Positions 60,901-64,000 of a stretch of DNA of 64,000 bases are shown piece by piece (position 1 is the first letter of the stretch; every line of letters starts with the position of its first letter). The DNA is taken from contig CATNEN010000038.1 in assembly GCA_950097015.1 (NCBI GenBank), positions 124,001 through 188,000 of the forward strand. The letters run 5' to 3'. The position numbers and the translations under genes are program-made. This DNA comes from Macrostomum hystrix (lineage: Eukaryota; Platyhelminthes; Macrostomidae). Below the pieces are notes generated by a model that had not been told where the DNA came from, did no database searches, and saw nothing but the letters and a program-made list of their open reading frames with translations.

Positions 60901-62685
60901 TCTAACACCTGGGTACGTATTTTTCACTGAAGTACAGCTTGTAGACGTGAGCAATGGGGATTCAGAGTTAAAGACAACTAAAAAATAGATTGCGGAGTGA
61001 GTCAGAATAGTTTAGTGTTGGCCTTTCACCGACTATTTAGTGTTAATATAGAGACATTTACAAAAGAGTAAATTAGAGAATGCAAAGTAACACTAAAGAA
61101 CGGAGACTGGTGAGGAAGCAACAAAAAGTTTTGTTAAACAATCAAGTTTTTTAAGCATGCATACTGCCCGGTAATTAGGTATTACTTTTGGGCCCGATTG
61201 GGCCAGATGTGCAGCCGACAGCACACCAGTAATTACCCACATAATGCTGGTGCATCTTTAACGGCTCGGTGAACTCGGACAACACAAATTGTTCCAGTGA
61301 AATCAAGAATCGAACCCCCGACCTTCAAGTGGTGAATCGACGCCCGTTACACTCGGCTACAACCCCCCACCATAAATTAGTTTTTAATTGGCTAATAAAG
61401 ATTTATTAAGCTTTCTTCTTGTAAAAAAACATTTTAAAGTTTCTATTGCTATTTTTTTAAACATTTCGCAAAACATTTTCAAATAAAATCGTTTCTGACT
61501 CAACAATGTAAATCTTCAGACTACTTTTTTCACTCTGCGCCTCTGACCTTAAAGCAGAATCAGTCCAATGGACTCATTGTTATAAATGAGTCAGAAATTT
61601 TGCACTTCATTGGGGCCTGGCCTCACTTAAAATATTTTACTCCTGTTTACCAAAAACTTGCTCAAAGTGCTCAACGCAGCTAAAACTATGTGGCAGCAAC
61701 TGGTGCTCGGACAATGCGCGGGCTACAAAATTCATCCGTGGGAAATGTTAGGGCAGGTCGAAACCGGGATAGGGGAGTCAGTGGAGGCCGCACTAAATGC
61801 CGCCATTTTTCTGTCAACATGGCTAAAATGCCTGCCTACCCAAGCTGGGCTGCTCACAGCCGGCGGCATGTTAAGTTTAAGCATAGCAGTGTGCAAGGTG
61901 ATTGGGATTGCTTCATTTTTACTTGACAAATTTCAATTCTAAACTTGTTCTAATTTGGAGGGTATTTTGAGATCTACCAACGAAGGGAGAATGCTGCGCG
62001 TCTTCAATGTCTATGGCCTGGCGATAAATTTGGCCATAGACATTTGGAGATGAATTCAAGAACGACTTTAGACTAAATCGTTGATAAACGATTTCGCTGT
62101 TCAATAAAGCTAGTTTTTACCATAGAAGCGTGCGACAACGAAGTGTTTTGCTTGCGAAAACGGCATTTTTGGCACCATAAAATGGTATTTTTACTATCGG
62201 GCCGCGTACAATCAATATCATTATGCTTAGTGAACGAGGCGATCAAAGTAAAGCTTTAAATCGATTAATCGATTGATTAACTTAAGACGCTTAACAGGGC
62301 TTCTCTGGCAGTGACTGAACTGCTCCTCTGTTCTATAAACGGAAATTGTCAAGCCAATCACCGAGCAACTTAAATAAGTAGATAGAATGGAAACCTAACG
62401 CTTACAGGTAATAATTCTGTTTCACCTCCGAATTGTTTGTTAAGACAATAAAACTAAAGCTATCAATATTAAATATCGAAGACAACGATTAAACGAACGA
62501 AAAATACTAACTTTGACTACGTTAATATTTGCAGATATAACAGTGAACAGAATGTAGAGTAACATAAGATCTACACGCAGCTAGGAGCTAAAAGTTAACA
62601 TTTGCATTACCCCATTCTCCTGTTTCTGAGCTCGCTTCATCTTCTGTCGCGCTTTGTACTCTTTGAAGCGGCGACCGAGGGAGCG
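39811..62685 (-). CDS. TRPM2-like cation channel with C-terminal NUDT9-homology domain (5' partial)
   Basis: Twenty GT-AG exons, all phase-compatible, join to 4,419 nt (1,472 codons plus stop). In transcript order: 62611-62685, 60757-60798, 59945-60101, 59351-59584, 58419-58511, 56493-56600, 54682-54951, 52712-52821, 51356-51978, 47666-47759, 46866-46994, 44497-45013, 43324-43913, 42926-43201, 42273-42605, 42067-42152, 41683-41974, 41231-41380, 40383-40496, 39811-39936. Order of domains: distal TRPM homology region, pre-S1 helix, S1-S6 with pore (FQMFGEFSLD) and TRP helix, coiled coil, Pro-rich linker, NUDT9-H (NPMGRTGLKGKG, FKGYLDD, SDNAWMEA). TRPM2 channels are Ca2+-permeable and opened by ADP-ribose. 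The Nudix box is degenerate: NUDT9 REFGEE aligns with SQFLKV. The N-terminal homology regions lie beyond the window. TRPM2 is inferred from NUDT9-H, which is confined to that subfamily. Confidence 0.93.
39981..40238 (-). mobile_element. SINE family A, copy 2
   Basis: Complete but diverged copy in the last TRPM2 intron. The head reads GTCGGGGTTTCATTACCGAC in place of the intact B-box region, so the internal promoter is damaged. Confidence 0.88.
40383..40496 (-). CDS. TRPM2-like exon 19: NUDT9-H
   Basis: 38 codons: IFKGYLDDHLNSDNAWMEAV onwards. It matches NUDT9 YKGYVDDPRNTDNAWMET nearly residue for residue. Phase 0 at both ends. Confidence 0.95.
40497..41230. other. TRPM2 intron 18
   Basis: AT-rich intron. 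Short ACCGGTAAAA-type repeats occur near 40640-40680. No gene is seen. Confidence 0.6.
41231..41380 (-). CDS. TRPM2-like exon 18: degenerate Nudix-box region
   Basis: 50 codons, YLTDHQSHCDYDQCVSQFLK onwards to KGRAEQ. The acceptor GTCCCACAG was chosen because it keeps phase 0 and makes the PGG-to-KGY distance match NUDT9 (52 versus 51 residues). In that alignment REFGEE corresponds to SQFLKV. An upstream acceptor near 41415 is possible but out of phase. Confidence 0.82.
41455..41592. repeat. 43-bp repeat, three copies, TRPM2 intron 17
   Basis: GAGCCAATCAGACAACACTG occurs at 41473, 41516 and, in a diverged form, 41559 (period 43). It contains CCAAT-box-like sequence. Confidence 0.9.
41683..41974 (-). 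CDS. TRPM2-like exon 17: NUDT9-H N-terminal part
   Basis: After completing a Leu codon it encodes SVHSLPFNQFDSAHRLRRQS and on through PLNPMGRTGLKGKGLLPRWG and VVVMTRWNRAPSG to FCLPW. NPMGRTGL.GRG and TRW are NUDT9/TRPM2 hallmarks. Where NUDT9 has IPGG, this protein has LPW at the exon end, so the Gly-Gly of the Nudix entry is missing. Confidence 0.93.
42067..42152 (-). CDS. TRPM2-like exon 16
   Basis: 28 codons plus 2 nt: IEYREYFAFDASDEVLIYPG onwards. Corresponds to the segment after VPW in NUDT9-H, where the core begins. The acceptor is TCTTTCAG. Confidence 0.85.
42273..42605 (-). CDS. TRPM2-like exon 15: Pro-rich linker into NUDT9-H
   Basis: 111 codons. A proline-rich, then acidic Ser/Glu-rich linker leads into YLTSDHRLWRYAPFNFEQYP and PPDRIPWE, equivalent to the YPV.E..VPW start of NUDT9-H. 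The poly-Pro segment is low-complexity and probably flexible. Confidence 0.88.
42678..42922. repeat. 27-bp minisatellite in TRPM2 intron 14 (9 copies), 5' splice-site derived
   Basis: On the sense (minus) strand each unit reads GGGCCAG|GTGAGATGAG plus ATGCGGAGGT, so it contains a consensus 5' splice site. The real donor of exon 14 (CTGCAG|GTGAGC) lies next to the first unit, one base out of register with the array. Confidence 0.92.
42926..43201 (-). CDS. TRPM2-like exon 14: coiled coil
   Basis: 92 codons, GVDTQLNKLGADLDGRVGEL onwards to AASAALQ. Heptad-like hydrophobic spacing fits the C-terminal tetramerisation coiled coil of TRPM channels. Phase 0 at both ends. Confidence 0.88.
43324..43913 (-). 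CDS. TRPM2-like exon 13: S6, TRP helix, post-TRP region
   Basis: Begins in the outer pore loop (DGCKNDGQCPHW, with two Cys that may form the pore-loop disulphide), then S6 LLTNILMFNLLIAMFSSTYE and the TRP region WNYQRYSMIKEYIERSPLAP, typical of TRPM2/TRPM8. Ends at ELERKFK. Confidence 0.95.
43938..44322. repeat. 17-bp minisatellite in TRPM2 intron 12 (about 23 copies)
   Basis: Unit GACAGTCTGTGACATTT with GGCTGTGAC and GGCTGGGGC variants in a repeated order. Frames through it (CQMSQTVKCHRLSN) are artefacts. Confidence 0.95.
44497..45013 (-). CDS. TRPM2-like exon 12: S2-S5 and pore helix
   Basis: 172 codons plus 1 nt. SDSWNKLDCIAVGLFTLGFI is the TRPM S2 hallmark (FWNKLD). S3, S4 (FAYYIRLMYIFSFHIALGPK) and S5 (VPFMVILLVFVLGYGVAAQS) follow, then the pore segment SYFQMFGEFSLDIIQAK. 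Confidence 0.95.
45050..45482. repeat. 31-bp minisatellite in TRPM2 intron 11 (about 13 copies)
   Basis: GAATTAGAAACTGGGATTCC plus CTTCCAAAACG, period 31 (45131, 45162). Contains the palindrome-like GGGATTCCC. Later units change to CCATCCGATACGGAT forms. Confidence 0.92.
45820..46258. repeat. 25-bp C-rich minisatellite in TRPM2 intron 11 (about 17 copies)
   Basis: Unit AACCCCCAAAACCCCTCCAC plus TCCTC. On the sense strand this is repeated GGGGTTTTGGGGG and GGAGGGG, so it could form G-quadruplexes in DNA or pre-mRNA. Confidence 0.93.
46259..46865. other. Remainder of TRPM2 intron 11
   Basis: AT-rich, with no gene or repeat of note apart from some CCCTAAAC-type relics at its left edge. Confidence 0.6.
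46866..46994 (-). CDS. TRPM2-like exon 11: S1
   Basis: 43 codons, ISYVAFLVIFSYMMLYELSH onwards to LLLEEIKQ. Matches TRPM S1 and the S1-S2 loop, where the EE(I/M)(K/R)Q string is conserved. Confidence 0.94.
47070..47632. repeat. 20-bp minisatellite in TRPM2 intron 10 (about 28 copies)
   Basis: Unit AACATGTGACAGCCATATCT with variants (TTACAG, GTCACGGCAA, ATTTGACAG). The array begins about 35 bp from the donor of exon 10. Confidence 0.95.
47666..47759 (-). CDS. TRPM2-like exon 10: pre-S1 segment
   Basis: 31 codons after one carried base, ending RIRDFYMAPVIRFVYNT, the TRPM FY.AP...F.(Y/F)N motif just before S1. The donor is GTCGGT, weaker than the others. Confidence 0.88.
48011..48018 (-). terminator. 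RNA polymerase III terminator for tRNA-Arg
   Basis: Eight T residues on the minus strand, nine bases after the tRNA 3' end. Confidence 0.85.
48028..48100 (-). tRNA. tRNA-Arg (anticodon CCT)
   Basis: A 73-nt cloverleaf on the minus strand. The acceptor stem GCCCGTG/CACGGGT has one G-T pair, the D stem is GCCT/AGGC, and the anticodon stem TCTGC/GTAGA encloses loop CTCCTAA (anticodon CCT). The T arm is GCGGG-TTCGAGT-CCCGT, and the discriminator is A. No intron. The A box (TGGCCTAATGG) and B box (GGTTCGAGTCC) are intact. It lies inside TRPM2 intron 9 on the same strand as the host gene. Confidence 0.96.
48101..48596. other. TRPM2 intron 9, part
   Basis: Unique sequence ending in a TAATAA-rich microsatellite (about 48566-48597) that is the 3' tail of the adjacent SINE. 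A 69-codon plus-strand frame is unsupported. Confidence 0.6.
48597..48888 (-). mobile_element. SINE family A, copy 3
   Basis: Full-length copy. The minus-strand head has A box TAGCCTAGTGGTTAGGGC and B box GGTTCGATTCC. The body contains CTTTAGCAAGACACTTAACT, which resembles conserved SINE central domains in other animals (recall, not tested). The tail ends in ATT repeats. Confidence 0.93.
48889..49814. other. TRPM2 intron 9, part
   Basis: Unique AT-rich sequence. A 78-codon plus-strand frame at 49171-49407 and its minus shadow have no recognisable domain. Confidence 0.55.
49815..50525. repeat. 37-bp minisatellite in TRPM2 intron 9 (about 19 copies)
   Basis: Unit TTGTCTGATTGGTCAGGGCG plus GAGTGAAGAAGTGGTTG. 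Early units carry TCTGCAGGGCAGAG and GGCTAG. Each holds ATTGG, the inverse of a CCAAT box. Confidence 0.94.
50526..51355. other. TRPM2 intron 9, part
   Basis: AT-rich intron sequence with nothing recognised. Confidence 0.6.
51356..51978 (-). CDS. TRPM2-like exon 9: TRPM homology region 4 and pre-S1 helix
   Basis: Begins PQCTMYGLYSESQEPIAAAL. Contains AAQFEDHALGVLDQCYREDE, SCIYLAAEGESIKFMAHPCC and WMGRLSPKNAMARFSFGI, the TRPM sequence of ankyrin-like helices leading to the pre-S1 hydrophobic helix. A Gln-rich segment of about 45 residues follows before YYPGQE. The poly-Gln insert is unusual in this cytoplasmic loop. Confidence 0.93.
52060..52650. repeat. 42-bp minisatellite in TRPM2 intron 8 (14 copies)
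   Basis: Unit GAATGACTCGATGGGAACTC plus CAGGGCGAGTAGACCTCATCGG. Being a multiple of three it is open in several frames on both strands, but no gene is implied. Confidence 0.95.
52712..52821 (-). CDS. TRPM2-like exon 8
   Basis: Encodes TRAKSLTLERPARELLIWSL and KLQMAELFWTMEK, the TRPM motif (L)LLIW..L..R..(M/L)A..FW. The phase fits on both sides. Confidence 0.93.
52822..53932. other. TRPM2 intron 7, part
   Basis: AT-rich. At about 53233-53255 a plus-strand GTGGCAGAGCGGCTAAC resembles the head of SINE family B, probably a fragment. The 94-codon frame at 53348-53632 is unrecognised. Confidence 0.5.
53933..54520. repeat. 33-bp minisatellite in TRPM2 intron 7 (18 copies)
   Basis: Unit CTGACACACTGATGGAACTG plus GAAGACAGCAGGT, with GAAAGACAG variants. 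On the sense strand each unit contains CCTGCTGTCTTCCAG, a strong 3' splice-site look-alike. Confidence 0.95.
54682..54951 (-). CDS. TRPM2-like exon 7: Gly-rich segment
   Basis: 89 codons: GLGRSLTDDSIVHIPTVPLR, a basic run RRRRSS, then MEILNISPSMFDTQLPSMPS, a run of 14 Gly and GIPGFSSNWLIEE. The phases join exons 6 and 8 exactly. The poly-Gly tract is not typical of TRPM channels; this is a lineage-specific loop. Confidence 0.8.
54952..56492. other. TRPM2 intron 6
   Basis: AT-rich with a GC island at about 55440-55640 of unknown nature, and three copies of a 29-bp repeat (GGTGGCGCCTCCACCCCAAA) at about 56355-56432. Confidence 0.6.
56355..56432. repeat. 29-bp repeat, three copies
   Basis: Unit ATCCATGGTGGCGCCTCCAC plus CCCAA; located about 60 bp from the donor of TRPM2 exon 6. 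Confidence 0.85.
56493..56600 (-). CDS. TRPM2-like exon 6
   Basis: 35 full codons: EDTSDSNARGYENPIMDSSS and on to GGRLAMSR. No domain; acidic, Ser-rich loop. It is supported by phase continuity with exons 5 and 7 and by canonical splice sites (CATGCAG, GTGAGT). Confidence 0.72.
56771..57483. repeat. 55-bp minisatellite in TRPM2 intron 5 (13 copies)
   Basis: Unit GTTGGGCCAGATGTACATAC plus AGCAAGTGGGGCAACCGCAG plus CTACGAGGGCTGGCA. It shares TTGGGCCAGATGT and CCGCAGCTA, in the same order and near spacing, with the 3' part of SINE family A. Two units lack one G and one has two extra bases. Confidence 0.95.
57484..58418. other. TRPM2 intron 5, remainder
   Basis: AT-rich. A 21-bp exact match to the SINE family B body (GTAAATCTCAGGACAAGCC and flanks, about 57699-57719) marks a fragment. 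Nothing else. Confidence 0.55.
58419..58511 (-). CDS. TRPM2-like exon 5
   Basis: 30 full codons: HSVKRDAIAAHHISSESSVT and FSDGIRFIDE. The acceptor CTAAAAG after a pyrimidine-rich stretch was preferred. A longer form using AACAG at about 58560 would add 16 residues in the same phase. Confidence 0.68.
58590..58680 (-). mobile_element. tRNA-like SINE head, fragment (third type)
   Basis: The minus strand reads TGGCTACAAGTTCTGACTTC plus TGAACGTGAGGTCGCGAGTTCGAAACCC, a tRNA-like anticodon/T-arm region with an altered B box (AGTTCGAAACC). It differs from families A and B. Weakly supported. Confidence 0.45.
58970..59252 (-). mobile_element. SINE family B, copy 2
   Basis: Minus-strand head GCGAGTGGCAGAGCGGTTAA, with the body shared with the copy in ABCF1 intron 3. 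This copy lacks the minisatellite insertion and is therefore the better guide to the element. It lies in TRPM2 intron 4, close to exon 4. Confidence 0.85.
59351..59584 (-). CDS. TRPM2-like exon 4
   Basis: 77 full codons: LVQTAQTGYLPAYFFTKSGG, a Gly/Ser-rich stretch, PKRRRLQGQPGGQ (a basic, NLS-like string), and QLEICEYDRSPINFSGR. It is a low-complexity loop with continuous phase on both sides. Confidence 0.75.
59610..59868. repeat. 20-bp minisatellite in TRPM2 intron 3 (12 copies)
   Basis: Unit GGAGTCCAATCTACTCACTT (or CCACTC, CCCATC variants). The sense strand contains AAGTGAGTAG, a good 5' splice-site look-alike. Confidence 0.94.
59945..60101 (-). CDS. TRPM2-like exon 3: TRPM homology region
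   Basis: 52 codons plus 1 nt: NSKKVKLREVGKVIKVLVGD and FYQPLYTKKDFEKNYTKSLV. This matches the TRPM segment L..VG.VI..L.G....LYT found before the linker to the FW motif. Confidence 0.88.
60757..60798 (-). CDS. TRPM2-like exon 2: 42-nt microexon (candidate)
   Basis: GYAMWGSKDQANRK, flanked by TTTTTATAG and GTGAAA and phase 0 at both ends, so it can be included or skipped without a frame change. There is no homology support; it may be an alternative cassette. Confidence 0.5.
61181..61366 (-). mobile_element. SINE family A, copy 4, internally deleted
   Basis: Keeps the tail (GGGCCAGATGTGCAGCCGAC) and a head with B box GGTTCGATTCT, but about 100 bp of body is missing. Located in TRPM2 intron 1. 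Confidence 0.85.
62611..62685 (-). CDS. TRPM2-like exon 1 in window (5'-most found)
   Basis: 25 codons RSLGRRFKEYKARQKMKRAQ and KQENG, very basic. Acceptor TGCTCAG, donor GTAATG, phase 0. It is supported only by splice signals and phase; the rest of the N-terminus must lie to the right of the window. Confidence 0.55.
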
Positions 62686-63630
62686 CTGAGCACATTTGTG
62701 AGTCGTTTGGAGCGATGTTTATGACATATCGAAGTATTTTTGCTAGACTTTTATTTAAATAATTTTCTTGATAATTCTTCGTAGTCTCAAGAAATCCGAT
62801 ATCGATGCGTACTCAAATCAAGGACAGAAGTTCTGAACAGCTCATGTACATTTCCTGGCGCAATGTCCATGTTTGAGGATGTGATTTGCACTTTAGCATA
62901 TTGTCTAAACTTTTTACTGAATTCAATCACAAAAATTACTTATTTTTAGAAATGTCAATGGTACACCATCAACCGTCAAGTGAAATTATCACTAGCATTT
63001 ACTCCCTTTTTCTACTGAGCAGGTTTGGACCATAGACAAAATGGAATAAAGGGACATATTTGCACCTGTGTCTCTTTTATTTGAAGAGGTAGAAATCAAG
63101 AACCACTAAAAGAAAAAGTACGGAACACTTAGTTTCTTGGAAAATTTATTGGATGCTGATGTTCACGGAAAATGTACAAGCCAGATTGTAACTTTTCACA
63201 TTTTTTTCACATTAAAATACAGATAACTTTTATTGGAAGCAAATATAATGCTTTCTTTTGAGATATCTTGCAAAACATATCTTTCAGCAAATTTTTAAAA
63301 GCTTCATTCGTGAGAAATGAAAATTCATTTTTATTTCGCTTATCTGTCACGAAGCACAATAGGAACCAATCAGACATTCCCTATAAGTTGCCTATAGCTT
63401 TTAATGAAATAAATAAATGTAATTATCGAAATGCACTTAAACTAGATTAGAAAGTGACAGTAAAATTGAGTTAGCCGCTAGATGATAGGTTATAACTAGC
63501 TAAAAGTGAAAATTTCCTATCTTGCAAGTGCATTTATTCGTTAAAATCAGCCTTTAATAATTACATTTTCCAAGAAACGAAGTGTCCCATCCTTCTTCTT
63601 GTTAGTGGTCTGTGGTTTTGATTTTTTTTT
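62686..63630. other. AT-rich stretch, probably TRPM2 intron
   Basis: No exon could be recognised. Runs of T at 63621-63630 are the poly(A) tail of the adjacent SINE read in reverse. Confidence 0.5.
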
Positions 63631-63922
63631 ATTACACCTGCCCCAATTGGGTCAGATGTGCAGCCGACAGCACAGCCGCAGCTAATGCACGGCGCATCTG
63701 AAGGCTGCGTACGGCTGTCCAGTCCACGGACTGGGGGGACGCCACACCCACCTTCAATTATCCCAGCTGATGCTGGTACCCATTTAACAGCTGGGTGAAC
63801 TGAAGCAATGCAGAGTTTATAAGTGTCTTGCTAAAGGACGTAAATTGTTCCAGTGGAGTCGGGAATCGAACCCCCGACCTTCAAGTCGTGAGTCCGACGC
63901 CCTAACCACTAGGCTACAACCT
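63631..63922 (-). mobile_element. SINE family A, copy 5, with poly(A) tail and target-site duplication
   Basis: Nearly identical to the copy at 48.6 kb. It has a poly(A) tail (T run at about 63621-63630), and GGTCTGTGGT flanks both ends (63607-63616 and 63941-63950), part of an approximately 14-bp target duplication with one mismatch. It is the youngest-looking copy. Confidence 0.94.
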
Positions 63923-64000
63923 CTACTAAAACTTAGTAGAGGTCTGTGGTAAAACTTATTAAACAAATGTCTCGCAATCAAGGCCTATTTAAAGTACAGG

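Larger units (their letters stand above)
60102..62610. other. TRPM2 introns 1 and 2
   Basis: AT-rich. Apart from the 42-nt exon at 60757 and a SINE fragment at 61181, only unrecognised short frames occur (60329-60532, 61658-61942). Confidence 0.55.

Noticed and set aside
61658-61942. 94-codon plus-strand frame with hydrophobic C-terminus
   Set aside because: No recognisable family, inside a TRPM2 intron, with no supporting splice or regulatory signal. Kept only as an unrecognised frame.

Overview
The window is animal nuclear DNA, most likely from an invertebrate. It has GT-AG introns, SANT/bromodomain, Polo-kinase, ABCF, class A GPCR and TRPM2-type channel genes, mariner transposons, tRNA-derived SINEs and a tRNA-Arg gene. 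It shows no prokaryotic organisation. The exact phylum cannot be read from the sequence; a lophotrochozoan or flatworm-like genome would fit, but that is inference.

Layout. 1-8.6 kb is almost wholly tandem repeat: 24-bp, 14-bp, 20-bp and 19-bp minisatellites, two of them packaged in a 1.92-kb segmental duplication. At 8.9-9.5 kb lies a two-exon gene for a small secreted, six-cysteine precursor with a Gln/Glu-rich spacer. 9.5-17 kb is gene-poor and holds a SINE and a decayed mariner. Then come an intronless Polo-like kinase (minus strand, 17.0-18.7 kb), ABCF1 (plus, 21.8-26.0 kb, four exons) and BRD8 (plus, 26.7-30.0 kb, two exons). These are followed by a 3.6-kb array of 35-bp units, a full-length mariner with intact ends (35.1-36.4 kb) and an intronless peptide-receptor-like GPCR (plus, 37.4-38.9 kb). 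From 39.8 to 62.7 kb, on the minus strand, runs a TRPM2-like channel gene. I could assemble 20 phase-compatible exons (1,472 codons); its N-terminal exons lie beyond the right edge. Its C-terminus is a NUDT9-homology domain whose Nudix box has lost the catalytic glutamates.

The strongest unexplained theme is the relation between introns and minisatellites. Eleven of the 19 TRPM2 introns, one ABCF1 intron and the BRD8 intron carry private minisatellites. In BRD8 every repeat unit contains the very 3' splice site used by the next exon, and the exon's first six bases are repeat sequence. In one TRPM2 intron every unit contains a consensus 5' splice site nearly in register with the real one. A family of 34/35-bp arrays (ABCF1 intron, BRD8 intron, BRD8 3' flank, 31-34.6 kb) shares a 21-23 bp core with a short hairpin, and in three of the arrays the stem bases differ in a compensating way. 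This suggests that splice-site sequence was captured and amplified, and that a hairpin core was dispersed and re-amplified.

The genes do not form a pathway. ABCF1 (translation) and BRD8 (NuA4/TIP60 chromatin complex) are housekeeping neighbours in tandem. The GPCR and the TRPM2 channel converge on a shared palindromic poly(A) signal. All exon models rest on splice signals, reading-phase continuity and remembered family motifs; no search or transcript data were available.
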